Origin: Alistipes sp. dk3624
GTDB taxonomy: Bacteria; Bacteroidota; Bacteroidia; Bacteroidales; Rikenellaceae
Direction of reading: 5' to 3'
Length of the DNA stretch: 64,000 bases
NCBI RefSeq assembly: GCF_009557455.1
Contig: NZ_CP045651.1
Location: 2,170,001 to 2,234,000, forward strand
This document shows positions 49,297 through 59,175 of this stretch, piece by piece; within the stretch, counting starts at the first letter, position 1, and every line of letters begins with the position of its first letter. A program made the position numbers and the translations under genes. The notes beneath the pieces are model-generated. The model was not told where the DNA came from. It worked only from the letters and a program-made list of their open reading frames with translations, and did not search any database.

Positions 49297-49734
49297 ATGG
49301 GTGCAAGAAAAAGCATAAGAGCCGAAAAATTGAAGGCCGAAAAGAAGCAGACGGCGATTGCCGTACTCCGCGACTGCCCGACCTCGCCGCTGAAGATGCG
49401 CATCGTCGCCGACATGATCCGCGGCATGGAGATCAATAAAGCGTTGGGTACCCTTCGTTACAGCAAGAAGGCAGCTTCGATCAGATTGGAAAAACTGTTG
49501 CGTTCGGCGATCGCCAACTGGGAACAGAAAAACGAAGGACAGCGTTTGGAAGACAATACGTTGTGCGTGAAAGAGATTTTCGTGGACGGCGGCAAGATGC
49601 TCAAACGGATCCAGCCGGCTCCTCAGGGCCGCGCACACCGTATCCGGAAGCGTTCGAACCACGTTACGGTCGTAGTCGATAAAATGGTAGTTAAAGCAGA
49701 TAAAAAAGTTAAAGCAGATGGGACAGAAAGTTAA
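49297..49734 (+). CDS. rplV: 50S ribosomal protein L22
   Basis: 145 residues. [17 protein letters not shown] at the start and the beta-hairpin [21 protein letters not shown] that lines the exit tunnel (macrolide-resistance site, unaltered as far as can be judged). A short charged tail overlaps the start of rpsC by 17 bp, so the two are translationally coupled. Confidence 0.97.
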   Translation: MGARKSIRAEKLKAEKKQTAIAVLRDCPTSPLKMRIVADMIRGMEINKALGTLRYSKKAASIRLEKLLRSAIANWEQKNEGQRLEDNTLCVKEIFVDGGKMLKRIQPAPQGRAHRIRKRSNHVTVVVDKMVVKADKKVKADGTES

Positions 49735-50470
49735 TCCGATAGCAAACCGACTTGGTATCATCCGCGGTTGGGATTCCAACTGGTACGGCGGGAAGGATTT
49801 TTCCAGCAAGCTCGTCGAGGATGCTAAGATCCGCAAGTATCTGAATGCCCGTCTGGCTAAGGCAAGCATCTCGAAAATCATCATCGAACGTACGCTGAAG
49901 CTCGTAACCGTTACGATTTCTACGGCACGCCCCGGCATTATTATCGGCAAGGGCGGCCAGGAGGTCGACAAGCTGAAAGAAGAACTTCGTAAGTTGACCG
50001 GCAAGGAGATCCAGATCAATATCTTCGAGGTCAAACGTCCGGAAATCGACGCCGTGATCGTCGGTAACAACATCGCACGTCAACTGGAAGGCCGTATTTC
50101 GTACCGCCGGGCGATCAAAACCGCCATCGCATCGACGATGCGTATGGGCGCCGAAGGGATCAAGATTCAGATCTCGGGTCGCGTGGGCGGAGCCGAAATG
50201 GCCCGTAACGAAACCTATAAGGAAGGCCGTATTCCGCTGCACACGTTCCGTGCCGACGTAGATTACGCGCTCTCCGAAGCCCTGACCAAAGTGGGTCTTC
50301 TGGGGATCAAGGTGTGGATCTGCAACGGTGAAGTATATGACAAGCGCGACCTGTTCCAGATCTCGGGAGTCAATGCGCAGGCATCGGCCGGCAACCAGCA
50401 GGGCGGCGGTTACCGCGGCGACAAGCCGCGCGGCGGACGCGATAACAAAAAAAGAAAAAATAATAAGTAG
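49718..50470 (+). CDS. rpsC: 30S ribosomal protein S3
   Basis: 250 residues. [20 protein letters not shown] at the start, a KH domain with [20 protein letters not shown], and the S3 C-terminal domain ([18 protein letters not shown]). The tail is Gly/Arg-rich ([19 protein letters not shown]). It is part of the mRNA entry helicase of the 30S subunit. Overlaps rplV. Confidence 0.98.
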   Translation: MGQKVNPIANRLGIIRGWDSNWYGGKDFSSKLVEDAKIRKYLNARLAKASISKIIIERTLKLVTVTISTARPGIIIGKGGQEVDKLKEELRKLTGKEIQINIFEVKRPEIDAVIVGNNIARQLEGRISYRRAIKTAIASTMRMGAEGIKIQISGRVGGAEMARNETYKEGRIPLHTFRADVDYALSEALTKVGLLGIKVWICNGEVYDKRDLFQISGVNAQASAGNQQGGGYRGDKPRGGRDNKKRKNNK

Positions 50471-50492
50471 GACTTCTTAAAGCGATAATAGC

Positions 50493-50921
50493 ATGTTACA
50501 GCCAAAAAGAACCAAATTCAGAAGAATGCAGAAGGGCCGCATGAAGGGCAACGCACAGCGCGGAGCTCAGCTTGCGTTCGGCTCGTTCGGCATCAAGGCT
50601 ATGGAATCTACTTGGATAACCGGTCGCCAGATAGAAGCCGCACGTCAGGCCATCGTGCGCTGCATGAAACGTGAAGGTCAGATCTGGATCCGTATATTCC
50701 CCGATAAACCCATCACGAAGAAGCCTGCCGAGGTACGTATGGGTAAAGGTAAAGGTTCTCCCGAAGGATTCGTCGCTCCGGTTACTCCGGGCCGTATCCT
50801 GTTCGAAGCGGAAGGTGTTCCGATGGAAGTTGCGCAGGAGGCGCTCCGTCTGGGCGCCCAGAAACTTCCGATCACCACTAAATTTGTAGTAAGAAGAGAT
50901 TACACTGAAAATTCGATTTAG
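50493..50921 (+). CDS. rplP: 50S ribosomal protein L16
   Basis: 142 residues. [17 protein letters not shown] at the start, and the conserved [20 protein letters not shown] loop near the tRNA-binding face of the 50S. 2 bp before rpmC. Confidence 0.98.
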   Translation: MLQPKRTKFRRMQKGRMKGNAQRGAQLAFGSFGIKAMESTWITGRQIEAARQAIVRCMKREGQIWIRIFPDKPITKKPAEVRMGKGKGSPEGFVAPVTPGRILFEAEGVPMEVAQEALRLGAQKLPITTKFVVRRDYTENSI

Positions 50922-50923
50922 AG

Positions 50924-51121
50924 ATGAAAACTTCTGAAATAAGAGAACTTACCGTGGCTGAAATCGAGGAGAGAATCGATGCGGAAAAAGCGAACCTGCT
51001 CCGCCAGAAGCTCAACCACTCGGTTTCTCCGGTAGAGAACCCGACCACATTGAAAAAGGCACGCAGGGATATTGCCCGCATGATGACGATCCTTGCCGAA
51101 AAGCAAAACGTAAAAAGTTAA
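50924..51121 (+). CDS. rpmC: 50S ribosomal protein L29
   Basis: 65 residues, two helices: SEIRELTVAEIEERIDAEKANLL and the family core KARRDIARMMTILAEK. Located at the tunnel exit next to L23. Confidence 0.97.
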   Translation: MKTSEIRELTVAEIEERIDAEKANLLRQKLNHSVSPVENPTTLKKARRDIARMMTILAEKQNVKS

Positions 51122-51127
51122 TTACCC

Positions 51128-51382
51128 ATGGAAAGAAATCTCAGAAAGGAAAGAATCGGGGTGGTTGTCAGCAATAAGATGGATAAATCCGTTACGGTTG
51201 CCATAAAGAGAAAGGAGAAACATCCGATCTACGGTAAGTTCGTGAACAAGACGTCGAAATTCGTCGCTCACGATGAAACCAACACCTGCAACCCCGGCGA
51301 CACCGTGCGGATTGCCGAAACAAGACCTCTCAGCAAGACGAAGCGTTGGAGATTAGTAGAAATCATAGAAAGAGCTAAATAG
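51128..51382 (+). CDS. rpsQ: 30S ribosomal protein S17
   Basis: 84 residues. [20 protein letters not shown] at the start and [18 protein letters not shown], the S17 signature. One of the primary 16S rRNA binders. Confidence 0.98.
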   Translation: MERNLRKERIGVVVSNKMDKSVTVAIKRKEKHPIYGKFVNKTSKFVAHDETNTCNPGDTVRIAETRPLSKTKRWRLVEIIERAK

Positions 51383-51384
51383 TC

Positions 51385-51750
51385 ATGATACAACAGGAAA
51401 GCAGACTAACGGTAGCTGATAACAGCGGAGCGAAGGAAGTCCTTTGTATCCGTGTGCTGGGCGGAACGGGAAAACGTTACGCGTCCATCGGCGATAAAAT
51501 TGTGGTGACCGTCAAGAGCGCTACCCCTTCCGGAGACGTGAAGAAAGGTACGGTATCGAAAGCGGTCGTAGTCAGAACCAAGAAGGAGATCAGACGCGCC
51601 AACGGATCCTACATCCGTTTCGACGACAATGCCGTGGTGCTTCTGAATAACCAGGGAGAAATGCGCGGAACCCGTATCTTCGGGCCGGTTGCCCGCGAAT
51701 TGCGTGATTCTTACATGAAGATCATTTCACTTGCTCCCGAAGTATTGTAA
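51385..51750 (+). CDS. rplN: 50S ribosomal protein L14
   Basis: 121 residues, 2 bp after rps[22 protein letters not shown] at the start and the C-terminal [18 protein letters not shown]. Part of an intersubunit bridge and the binding site of ribosome silencing factor. Confidence 0.98.
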   Translation: MIQQESRLTVADNSGAKEVLCIRVLGGTGKRYASIGDKIVVTVKSATPSGDVKKGTVSKAVVVRTKKEIRRANGSYIRFDDNAVVLLNNQGEMRGTRIFGPVARELRDSYMKIISLAPEVL

Positions 51751-51768
51751 TTTTTAAAAGATTTCAAG

Positions 51769-52092
51769 ATGTCAGTAAAATTGCATATTAAGAAAGGGGA
51801 CACGGTGATCGTCAACGCAGGCGAGAGCAAGGGTCAGCAGGGAAAAGTGCTTCAGATCCTTGTCGACGACGAGCGCGCGATCGTTGAAGGTGTGAACATG
51901 ATCAGCAAGCACACCAAACCCAACGCCAAGAATCCCCAGGGCGGTATCGTAAAGCAGGAGGCTCCGATCCATATTTCGAACCTGCAGCCGATCGACCCGA
52001 AAAGCGGCAAAGCGACCCGTGTCGGGCGCAAAGCCGACGTAGAAGGTAAATTAGTACGTTACGCTAAAAAGTCAGGGGAGGAGATTAAATAA
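51769..52092 (+). CDS. rplX: 50S ribosomal protein L24
   Basis: 107 residues. The KOW motif is [21 protein letters not shown], followed by [21 protein letters not shown]. Assembly initiator of the 50S. Its stop overlaps the ATG of rplE by one base. Confidence 0.97.
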   Translation: MSVKLHIKKGDTVIVNAGESKGQQGKVLQILVDDERAIVEGVNMISKHTKPNAKNPQGGIVKQEAPIHISNLQPIDPKSGKATRVGRKADVEGKLVRYAKKSGEEIK

Positions 52093-52649
52093 TGACTTAC
52101 GTTCCTACACTAAAAAAAATGTACAAGGAGCAGGTGGTGCCTGCGCTTGTAAAGGAATTTGGTTACAGCAGCGTAATGCAGGTTCCCGTGCTCGAGAAGA
52201 TCGTGATCAACCAGGGCCTCGGCCAGGCTGTCGCCGATAAGAAGATTATCGAAACGGCGCTCGACGAACTGAGCAAAATCACCGGTCAGAAGGCGGTTAC
52301 GACTAAGTCCAAAAAGGATATTTCGAACTTCAAACTCCGTAAGGGAATGACCATTGGCGCCCGCGTGACGCTGCGTCACAACAAGATGTACGAATTTCTC
52401 GAAAGGCTGGTTGCCGTGGCGCTGCCGCGTATTCGCGACTTCAAGGGGATTAACGACAAATTCGATGGTCAGGGCAACTATACGCTCGGAATCACCGAAC
52501 AGATTATCTTCCCGGAAATCGACATCGACAAGATCACGAAGATTCTGGGCATGGAGATCACGTTCGTGACGTCCGCCGCTACCGACGAAGAGGCTTATGC
52601 GCTGCTTAAACAGTTCGGTCTTCCGTTTAAGAACATTAAAAAGAACTAA
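52092..52649 (+). CDS. rplE: 50S ribosomal protein L5
   Basis: 185 residues. [16 protein letters not shown], the core [15 protein letters not shown], and [21 protein letters not shown]5 carries 5S rRNA and contacts the P-site tRNA. In E. coli the S8 repressor site lies at the start of this gene; I did not find a convincing equivalent here. Confidence 0.98.
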   Translation: MTYVPTLKKMYKEQVVPALVKEFGYSSVMQVPVLEKIVINQGLGQAVADKKIIETALDELSKITGQKAVTTKSKKDISNFKLRKGMTIGARVTLRHNKMYEFLERLVAVALPRIRDFKGINDKFDGQGNYTLGITEQIIFPEIDIDKITKILGMEITFVTSAATDEEAYALLKQFGLPFKNIKKN

Positions 52650-52654
52650 GCAAT

Positions 52655-52924
52655 ATGGCAAAAGAATCAATGAAAGCCCGCGAGGTGAAACGCCTCAAAC
52701 TGGTAGAGCGTTACGCTGCCAAACGGGCTGCGCTGAAAGAAGCCGGGGATTACGAAGGTCTGGCCAAGCTGCCGCGCAATTCGAACCCGATCCGCCTGCA
52801 CAACCGTTGCAAACTGACCGGCCGCCCGAAAGGATACATGCGAATGTTCGGCATCAGCCGTATCCAGTTCCGCGAAATGGCTTCCCAGGGGCTGATTCCC
52901 GGCGTGAAGAAAGCGAGCTGGTAG
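52655..52924 (+). CDS. rpsN: 30S ribosomal protein S14 (zinc-independent form)
   Basis: 89 residues, the long form without the CxxC...CxxC zinc ribbon: residues 50-65 read [15 protein letters not shown], with only one Cys. C-terminal [18 protein letters not shown] is intact. Confidence 0.98.
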   Translation: MAKESMKAREVKRLKLVERYAAKRAALKEAGDYEGLAKLPRNSNPIRLHNRCKLTGRPKGYMRMFGISRIQFREMASQGLIPGVKKASW

Positions 52925-52976
52925 ATATTTACGATTACGGGTTAAAAATTAGGTGATGAATTACGAATTTTTTTCG

Positions 52977-52984
52977 TACCTTTA
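52977..52984 (+). promoter_or_regulatory. possible internal promoter before rpsH
   Basis: TACCTTTA, 7 of 8 with TAnnTTTG, in the 117-bp rpsN-rpsH gap, the largest A+T-rich gap within the operon. The -33 element is weak. It may boost rpsH and downstream genes. Confidence 0.35.
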
Positions 52985-53041
52985 GCGCCTGATTTTTAAT
53001 CTGTAAATTGTAATTTTTACACAATAACTAATTTTAATAAC

Positions 53042-53440
53042 ATGACAGATCCAATTTCGGATTTTCTGACGCGAGTCAGAAACGCGGTGAAAGCCAACCA
53101 CAAGGTGGTTGAAGCTCCCGGTTCAAAAATGAAACAGGCGATCACGAAGATCCTGTTCGAACAAGGCTATATCCTGGCCTATAAGTTCGAGGAGGATGCG
53201 AAGGGTCACGCTGTTATCAAAATTGCCTTGAAGTACCATCCGGAAACCAAGGTGAATGCGATCAAAGGCCTTAAGCGGGTAAGCCGTCCGGGTTTGCGCC
53301 GTTACGCCAGCGCAGCAGAGATGCCCCGTGTGCTGAACGGCCTGGGAATAGCTATCGTATCGACTTCCAAAGGCATTATGACCGACAAGAAAGCCCGTCA
53401 GGAAAATGTGGGCGGTGAAGTACTGTGCTACGTTTATTAA
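53042..53440 (+). CDS. rpsH: 30S ribosomal protein S8
   Basis: 132 residues. [20 protein letters not shown] at the start, and the C-terminal rRNA-binding signature [20 protein letters not shown]. In E. coli S8 also represses the spc operon. A structured gap follows before rplF. Confidence 0.98.
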   Translation: MTDPISDFLTRVRNAVKANHKVVEAPGSKMKQAITKILFEQGYILAYKFEEDAKGHAVIKIALKYHPETKVNAIKGLKRVSRPGLRRYASAAEMPRVLNGLGIAIVSTSKGIMTDKKARQENVGGEVLCYVY

Positions 53441-53445
53441 TCTGT

Positions 53446-53514
53446 AAAAGAGGTAAACGCGATAGTTTGTCGTCCGTATGCCGCGAGGCCCGAACCCGCG
53501 GAGGAAGGACTTTT
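53446..53514 (+). promoter_or_regulatory. structured RNA gap between rpsH and rplF (candidate leader)
   Basis: Possible three-way junction. Closing stem AAAAG (53446-53450) with CTTTT (53510-53514). First arm AAAC (53455-53458) with GTTT (53465-53468). Second arm has TCC (53473-53475) with GGA (53507-53509) and CCGCG (53481-53485) with CGCGG (53497-53501), loop of 11. No U-run follows. The helices are short, so this is less sure than the rpsJ-rplC element. Confidence 0.4.
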
Positions 53515-53538
53515 GAAAACCAAATGAATTAAGAAGAA

Positions 53539-54096
53539 ATGTCAAGAATTGGAAAATTACCTGTAGACCTGCCCGCCGGTGTGACGGTTACCGTTGGCGC
53601 CGATAACGTGGTGAGTGTGAAAGGACCTCTGGGGCAACTCAGCCAGCAGGTTGATCTGGATATTACCGTGAAGGTGGAAGGAAACGTGTTGCACGTGACC
53701 CGTCCGACCGATCAGCCCCGTCACCGCTCGATGCACGGTCTGTACCGTGCGTTGATCCACAACATGGTTGTGGGGGTTTCGAAAGGATACGAAATCAAGC
53801 AGGAACTCGTCGGCGTCGGTTTCAAAGCCGAAGCCAAAGGACAGATTCTCGAACTGAGTCTCGGATACTCGCACGATATTTATGTGATGCTCCCGCCCGA
53901 AGTCAAGGTGGAAGCCGTTACCGAGAAGAAAGGCAACCCGATCGTGACGCTGAAAAGCGCCGACAAACAGCTCATCGGACAGGTGGCTGCGAAGATCCGC
54001 TCGTTGCGTAAACCGGAACCGTACAAAGGGAAAGGTATTAAGTTCGTGGGTGAGCAGCTCCGTCGCAAGGCTGGTAAATCTGCTAATGCTAAATAG
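53539..54096 (+). CDS. rplF: 50S ribosomal protein L6
   Basis: 185 residues. SRIGKLPVDLPAGVTV at the start, two repeated domains, and the C-terminal signature RKPEPYKGKGIKFVGEQLRRK. It lies near the factor-binding site. Confidence 0.98.
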   Translation: MSRIGKLPVDLPAGVTVTVGADNVVSVKGPLGQLSQQVDLDITVKVEGNVLHVTRPTDQPRHRSMHGLYRALIHNMVVGVSKGYEIKQELVGVGFKAEAKGQILELSLGYSHDIYVMLPPEVKVEAVTEKKGNPIVTLKSADKQLIGQVAAKIRSLRKPEPYKGKGIKFVGEQLRRKAGKSANAK

Positions 54097-54111
54097 TAAA
54101 ATCGTACAATT

Positions 54112-54474
54112 ATGTCATTGAATAAGGTAGAAAGAAGAGCGCGCATCAAACTGCGCATTCGCAAGATTGTCAGCGGAACGGCACAGAAGCCTCGGATGTC
54201 TGTGTTCAGAAGCAACAGGCATATCTCGGTACAGCTTATCGACGATCTGAACGGTGTTACTTTGGCAGCGGCCTCGTCGCGGGACAAGGAAGTGGCAGAA
54301 AAAGTGGCCGGTCTGAACAAGGTGCAGGTTGCTGCCCTGGTCGGCAAATTGGCCGCCGAACGCAGCGTACAGAAGGGTATCACCGAAGTATCGTTCGACC
54401 GAAACGGATACCTGTATCACGGTAGAGTAAAAATGTTAGCGGACGCCGCCAGAGAGGGTGGTCTTAAATTCTAA
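54112..54474 (+). CDS. rplR: 50S ribosomal protein L18
   Basis: 120 residues. [18 protein letters not shown] and the C-terminal [22 protein letters not shown]. Binds 5S rRNA with L5. Confidence 0.98.
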   Translation: MSLNKVERRARIKLRIRKIVSGTAQKPRMSVFRSNRHISVQLIDDLNGVTLAAASSRDKEVAEKVAGLNKVQVAALVGKLAAERSVQKGITEVSFDRNGYLYHGRVKMLADAAREGGLKF

Positions 54475-54479
54475 GCGAT

Positions 54480-54998
54480 ATGTCAAATACGAACATAAAA
54501 AAGGTGAGAACAAGCGACCTCGAGCTGAAAGACCGGCTCGTAAGCATCCAGCGCGTTACCAAGGTAACCAAGGGTGGTCGCACATTCAGCTTTTCGGCAA
54601 TCGTTGTGGTAGGTAACGAAAACGGCGTCGTAGGCTACGGCCTCGGCAAAGCCGGCGAAGTGACCTCCGCCATTGCCAAAGGGGTTGAAGATGCGAAGAA
54701 AAACCTTGTTAAAATTCCCGTGCTGCACGGAACGATCCCGCACAAACAGGAAGCCCGTTACAGCGGTTCGCTGGTGATGATCCGTCCGGCCGCTCCCGGT
54801 ACCGGCGTAATCGCCGGAGGCGCCATGCGTGCCGTGCTTGAGAGCGTCGGTATCCGCAACGTGCTTGCGAAGAGCAAAGGTTCGTCGAACCCGCACAACC
54901 TGGTGAAAGCCACCGTTGCCGCACTGTTGGAACTGCGCGATGCATACAGCGTGGCTCAAGTGCGCGGCGTATCACTCGACACAGTATTTAACGGATAA
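54480..54998 (+). CDS. rpsE: 30S ribosomal protein S5
   Basis: 172 residues. The dsRNA-binding-like N-terminal domain has [20 protein letters not shown] and [19 protein letters not shown]. The C-terminal domain has [22 protein letters not shown]. It takes part in translational fidelity and mRNA entry. Confidence 0.98.
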   Translation: MSNTNIKKVRTSDLELKDRLVSIQRVTKVTKGGRTFSFSAIVVVGNENGVVGYGLGKAGEVTSAIAKGVEDAKKNLVKIPVLHGTIPHKQEARYSGSLVMIRPAAPGTGVIAGGAMRAVLESVGIRNVLAKSKGSSNPHNLVKATVAALLELRDAYSVAQVRGVSLDTVFNG

Positions 54999-55009
54999 TT
55001 CGTCAGGAA

Positions 55010-55192
55010 ATGGCTAAATTGAAAATCACACAGATCAAAAGCCGCATCGGTTCGTCTGCACTCCAGAAAAGGAACCTCGATGCGCTGGGACTTCGCAAGA
55101 TCAATCAGACCGTTGAGCACGATGATTCGGCTATCATACTGGGCATGATCGCAAAAGTGAAGCACCTCGTAAAAATTGAAGAAGTAAAATAG
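55010..55192 (+). CDS. rpmD: 50S ribosomal protein L30
   Basis: 60 residues. KLKITQIKSRIGSSALQKRNL with LGLRKINQTVEHDDSAIILGM, full family length. A 67-bp GC-rich gap follows before rplO. Confidence 0.97.
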   Translation: MAKLKITQIKSRIGSSALQKRNLDALGLRKINQTVEHDDSAIILGMIAKVKHLVKIEEVK

Positions 55193-55259
55193 TTATTCTA
55201 ATCCACCGCGAAGGGGCGGCCACGAGGCGGCTCCGGGTCGGTAAATAACAGAAAAACGG

Positions 55260-55706
55260 ATGAATCTTAGTAATTTAAAGCCCGCAGAAGGGTCGACCGG
55301 CAAAGAAAAACGGATCGGCCGCGGTCAGGGATCCGGACATGGCGGAACGGCGACGCGTGGACGCAACGGCGCTCAGTCGCGTTCGGGATACTCTTCGAAA
55401 TTAGGTTTCGAAGGAGGCCAGATGCCTTTGCAGAGACGCTTGCCCAAATACGGTTTTACGAACCTGAAAAGAGTGGAATACAAAGGGATTAACCTCGGTG
55501 TTCTGGAAGAGCTGGCAACCAAGAATTCCCTGAAGAGCATCGATGTGGAAACGTTGATCGAAGCCGGTTTCATTTCGAAAAACGACCGGGTCAAAATCCT
55601 TGGCAACGGAACGCTTTCCGTAGCGCTCGAAGTTACCGCGCATGCATTTTCAAAATCGGCTGCGGCTGCTATCGAAGCACAGCAGGGTAAGGTTGTAAAA
55701 CTCTAA
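55260..55706 (+). CDS. rplO: 50S ribosomal protein L15
   Basis: 148 residues. The Gly-rich N-terminal tail KRIGRGQGSGHGGTATRGRNG is followed by GFEGGQMPLQRRLPKYGF and a C-terminal globular part. 10 bp before secY. Confidence 0.98.
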   Translation: MNLSNLKPAEGSTGKEKRIGRGQGSGHGGTATRGRNGAQSRSGYSSKLGFEGGQMPLQRRLPKYGFTNLKRVEYKGINLGVLEELATKNSLKSIDVETLIEAGFISKNDRVKILGNGTLSVALEVTAHAFSKSAAAAIEAQQGKVVKL

Positions 55707-55716
55707 CTTTTCAGTA

Positions 55717-57039
55717 ATGAAAAAACTAATCGAGACCATCAAGAATATATTCAAGATTGAAGAGCTGCGCAAGAGAATCCTCTTTACGCTCTCTTTGCTT
55801 CTTGTATATCGCTTCGGTAGTTTTGTGGTGATTCCGGGTATCAATCCGGCTGCTCTGAACGACCTTCAGAGTCAGGTGGATGGCAACGGATTGCTGGGGC
55901 TGCTGAATATCTTCTCCGGAGGAGCATTCAGCAACGCCTCGATTTTCGCGCTCGGAATTATGCCCTATATCTCTGCTTCGATCGTAATCCAGTTGCTCGG
56001 AATCGTAGTTCCCTACTTCCAGAAACTGCAGAAAGAAGGGGAGAGCGGCCGCCGCAAAATCAACCAGTGGACCCGCTACCTGACCATTATCGTGCTGTTG
56101 CTGCAGGCTCCGGCCTATCTGGCCAATTTGCACGGTACGCTGCAACCTTATGCTTTCGTATTGGGTTCCGGCGCATTGTTCACCGTCAGTGCGACGATCG
56201 TGCTGATTGCCGGTACGATGTTCGTGATGTGGCTCGGCGAGAAGATTACCGATAAGGGGATCGGAAACGGCGTGTCGCTGATCATCATGGTGGGAATCAT
56301 CGCCCGGCTGCCGCACGCGCTGATGGCCGAGTTGAATACCCGTTTTACGGAATCTACCGGTGGTTTCGTGATGCTGATCGTCGAACTGGCGCTGTTGTTC
56401 CTGGTTTTCGCGGCTACGATCGCTCTGGTACAGGCTGTCCGCAAGATTCCGGTGCAGTATGCCAAACGGATCGTAGGCAACAAACAGTATGGTGGCGTCC
56501 GTCAGTACATTCCGCTGAAAATCAATGCGGCAGGCGTGATGCCGATCATCTTCGCTCAGGCGTTGATGTTCATTCCCGCCCTGTTCAGCAAGTTCGAATC
56601 GACCAGTGCGATCGGTACGGCATTCAGCAACTATTCGGGTTTTTGGTACAATCTGGTGTTCGGATTACTGGTTGTGGCATTTACCTATTTCTATACAGCA
56701 ATTACCGTGAATCCCAACATGATGGCGGAGGATATGAAACGTAACGGCGGTTTTATCCCGGGCGTGAAACCCGGCAAGAAAACGGTCGATTACCTCGATA
56801 CCATCATGACGAGGATCACGCTGCCGGGTTCCGTTTTCCTTGCGATCGTGGCGATTCTGCCCGCTTTTGCGATGAAACTCGGAATCAACAATCAGTTTGC
56901 GCTGTTCTATGGCGGAACCTCGCTGCTGATCCTGGTGGGCGTTATTCTCGACACCCTGCAGCAGATTGAAAGCTACCTGCTCCTTCGTCACTACGACGGT
57001 TTGATGAAGACCGGACGGATCAAGGGCAGAAGCGCTTAA
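55717..57039 (+). CDS. secY: protein translocase subunit SecY
   Basis: 440 residues, ten membrane helices. The plug region lies after helix 1 (FGSFVVIPGINP). The conserved cytoplasmic loop reads KIPVQYAKRIVGNKQYGGVRQYIPLKIN, given in two parts (PVQYAKR; YIPLKINAAGVMPIIFA). NPNMMAEDMKRNGGFIPGVKPG precedes helix 9. It forms the Sec channel with SecE (8294), exporting the many signal-peptide proteins seen in this window. Confidence 0.98.
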   Translation: MKKLIETIKNIFKIEELRKRILFTLSLLLVYRFGSFVVIPGINPAALNDLQSQVDGNGLLGLLNIFSGGAFSNASIFALGIMPYISASIVIQLLGIVVPYFQKLQKEGESGRRKINQWTRYLTIIVLLLQAPAYLANLHGTLQPYAFVLGSGALFTVSATIVLIAGTMFVMWLGEKITDKGIGNGVSLIIMVGIIARLPHALMAELNTRFTESTGGFVMLIVELALLFLVFAATIALVQAVRKIPVQYAKRIVGNKQYGGVRQYIPLKINAAGVMPIIFAQALMFIPALFSKFESTSAIGTAFSNYSGFWYNLVFGLLVVAFTYFYTAITVNPNMMAEDMKRNGGFIPGVKPGKKTVDYLDTIMTRITLPGSVFLAIVAILPAFAMKLGINNQFALFYGGTSLLILVGVILDTLQQIESYLLLRHYDGLMKTGRIKGRSA

Positions 57040-57053
57040 GTGGATTTGGTTTT

Positions 57054-57830
57054 ATGATATATCTGAAGACACACGAAGAGATCGAATTACTCCGGGAGAA
57101 CAACTTACTCGTGAGCGCTACGTTGGCTGAACTGGCTAAGCACATCAAGCCGGGCGTGACGACCCTCGAGTTGGATAAAATAGCCGAAGATTTTATCCGC
57201 AGCCACGGGGCTGTTCCCAGTTTTCTCGGATACAACGGTTTTCCGAACACGCTTTGCATGTCGGTCAACGAACAGGTTGTACACGGGATTCCCTCTTCGA
57301 AAACCGTTTTGAAAGAAGGCGATATTCTTTCGGTGGATTGTGGCACATTTATGAAGGGGTTTTGTGGTGATTCTGCCTACACGTTTGCTGTAGGGGAGAT
57401 TGCTCCGGAAGCGGAGAGTCTGCTCAGAGTCACCAAAGAGGCTCTTTATAAAGGGGTCGCACAGGCGAAACCCGGCAATCGCGTAGGCGATGTCGGCAAT
57501 GCTGTGCAGGAACATGCCGAAAAGCACGGATACTCCGTGGTACGGGAGATGGTGGGACACGGCCTCGGCCGCAAAATGCACGAAGATCCTCAGGTACCCA
57601 ATTACGGAGCCAGAGGCCGGGGGCCGCTGCTGAAAGCGGGCATGGTCATCTGTATCGAACCCATGATCAACATGGGGAAACGTGATATCGTTTTCGAACG
57701 CGACGGCTGGACGGTGCGTACGCGGGATCGCAAACCGGCGGCTCATTTCGAGTTTGCCGTGGCGATTACCGAGAACGGGCCCGATGTCCTGACGGATTTC
57801 GGAATTATCGAAAAAGCAATTAACAACTAA
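57054..57830 (+). CDS. map: methionine aminopeptidase, type I
   Basis: 258 residues, 14 bp after secY. Substrate/metal residues are recognisable: [28 protein letters not shown] (two Asp ligands), [16 protein letters not shown] (His ligand), CIEPM (Glu) and HFEFAVAIT (Glu). Removes the initiator Met from nascent chains. No adk gene lies between secY and map. Confidence 0.97.
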   Translation: MIYLKTHEEIELLRENNLLVSATLAELAKHIKPGVTTLELDKIAEDFIRSHGAVPSFLGYNGFPNTLCMSVNEQVVHGIPSSKTVLKEGDILSVDCGTFMKGFCGDSAYTFAVGEIAPEAESLLRVTKEALYKGVAQAKPGNRVGDVGNAVQEHAEKHGYSVVREMVGHGLGRKMHEDPQVPNYGARGRGPLLKAGMVICIEPMINMGKRDIVFERDGWTVRTRDRKPAAHFEFAVAITENGPDVLTDFGIIEKAINN

Positions 57831-57835
57831 GCTCT

Positions 57836-58054
57836 ATGGCGAAACAAGCTGCTATTGAAAAGGACGGAACCATTATCGAAGCGTTGTCCAATGCGATGTT
57901 CCGGGTGGAACTCGACAACGGCCATGTGATTACCGCCCATATTTCCGGGAAGATGCGGATGCACTACATCAAGATCTTACCGGGGGATAAAGTGAAAGTG
58001 GAGATGTCTCCTTACGATTTGACGAAGGGGCGCATCTCGTTCCGCTACAAATAG
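57836..58054 (+). CDS. infA: translation initiation factor IF-1
   Basis: 72 residues, a single OB-fold: [54 protein letters not shown]. Five bases after map. Confidence 0.98.
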   Translation: MAKQAAIEKDGTIIEALSNAMFRVELDNGHVITAHISGKMRMHYIKILPGDKVKVEMSPYDLTKGRISFRYK

Positions 58055-58131
58055 GTAGCCCGGCTACATGAGAGGACAGACCCGGGAGGGAATGTCGCGA
58101 TTTACAACACACACATTAAGATGTCTGAAAA

Positions 58132-58248
58132 ATGAAAGTTAGAACATCCATCAAAAAGAGAAGCGAGGATTGCAAGATCGTGAAGCGTAAAGGCCGCCTT
58201 TATGTGATCTGCAAAAAGAATCCCAAGTTGAAAATGCGCCAAGGTTAG
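58132..58248 (+). CDS. rpmJ: 50S ribosomal protein L36 (zinc-independent form)
   Basis: ATG at 58132, 38 residues: [20 protein letters not shown], then [18 protein letters not shown]. The four zinc ligands of the usual form are broken: the first Cys is Ser (S11) and the His is Leu (L32), leaving two Cys. This matches the C-minus form seen in Bacteroidetes. It sits in the usual infA-rpmJ-rpsM order, 77 bp after infA. Confidence 0.95.
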   Translation: MKVRTSIKKRSEDCKIVKRKGRLYVICKKNPKLKMRQG

Positions 58249-58275
58249 TTAAAAAATTAAAAGTGATTATCATTT

Positions 58276-58656
58276 ATGGCACGTATTGTCGGTGTAGATT
58301 TACCCAAAAATAAAAGAGGCGAGATAGGCTTGACCTATATCTACGGTATTGGAAGAAGTACCGCTCGCGCGATCCTTGAGAAAGCACAGATCAGTTACGA
58401 CCTCAAGGTGAAGGATTGGAGCGATGAGAATATTGCCGCCATCCGTAACGTCATTGCCAGCGAAGGTTACAAAGTCGAAGGAGAGTTGCGTTCGTCGGTT
58501 CAGTTGAACATCAAGCGTCTGATGGACATCGGTTGCTACCGTGGGATCCGTCACCGTTTGGGGCTTCCCGTTCGCGGACAGAGCACGAAGAACAATGCCC
58601 GCACCCGCAAGGGACGCAAGAAAACCGTAGCTAACAAGAAAAAAGCAACTAAGTAA
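58276..58656 (+). CDS. rpsM: 30S ribosomal protein S13
   Basis: 126 residues. [20 protein letters not shown] at the start, [19 protein letters not shown], and the basic tail [14 protein letters not shown] that reaches the P-site tRNA. Confidence 0.98.
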   Translation: MARIVGVDLPKNKRGEIGLTYIYGIGRSTARAILEKAQISYDLKVKDWSDENIAAIRNVIASEGYKVEGELRSSVQLNIKRLMDIGCYRGIRHRLGLPVRGQSTKNNARTRKGRKKTVANKKKATK

Positions 58657-58668
58657 TATCAGAGAGTT

Positions 58669-59058
58669 ATGGCTAAAAAAACAGGAGCAGTTAAAAAGAA
58701 GGTTGTCAAAGTTGACGCTCAAGGTATGGCCCATGTGCACTCGACTTTCAATAACGTAATCATTACGCTGACCAATGCAGCCGGCGAAGTGATCAGTTGG
58801 AGTTCCGCCGGGAAAATGGGTTTCAGAGGTTCCAAAAAGAATACCCCCTATGCAGCACAGACAGCGGCAACGGATTGTGCCAAAGTTGCATACGATATGG
58901 GACTCCGTAAAGTGAAGGTGTATGTGAAAGGTCCCGGCGCAGGTCGTGAATCAGCCATTCGCACCATCCATGGAGCTGGTATCGAAGTGCTCGAGATCAT
59001 CGATGTTACTCCGCTGCCTCATAACGGATGCCGTCCCCCCAACCGTCGCCGCGTGTAA
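58669..59058 (+). CDS. rpsK: 30S ribosomal protein S11
   Basis: 129 residues. [20 protein letters not shown], the core [19 protein letters not shown], and the C-terminal [13 protein letters not shown]. Part of the 30S platform. Confidence 0.98.
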   Translation: MAKKTGAVKKKVVKVDAQGMAHVHSTFNNVIITLTNAAGEVISWSSAGKMGFRGSKKNTPYAAQTAATDCAKVAYDMGLRKVKVYVKGPGAGRESAIRTIHGAGIEVLEIIDVTPLPHNGCRPPNRRRV

Positions 59059-59062
59059 TTGA

Positions 59063-59134
59063 CGGTTTCAGGGATATCCGGGGCTTTGCTGTTGCGACAG
59101 CGGTGTTCCGGCGATCTCTGGACGGATCGAAACG
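59063..59134 (+). promoter_or_regulatory. structured leader directly upstream of rpsD (candidate S4-responsive RNA)
   Basis: Nested helices: GTTTC (59065-59069) with GAAAC (59129-59133). AGGGAT (59070-59075) with ATCTCT (59114-59119), one G-U. CCGG (59078-59081) with CCGG (59108-59111) across a 2x2 internal loop. GCTGT (59088-59092) with ACAGC (59097-59101), loop TGCG. The element fills most of the 117-bp rpsK-rpsD gap, and rpsD begins 42 nt after it. S4 autoregulates through leader RNA in both E. coli and Bacillus, although those structures differ from each other. Confidence 0.6.
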
Positions 59135-59175
59135 TTTTGGATGGAAACTCTGAAAAACAAGAAAAATTTCTAACA

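Noticed and set aside
55193-55259. GC-rich rpmD-rplO gap as a structured RNA
   Set aside because: Several short alternative pairings exist but none is clearly stable or long.
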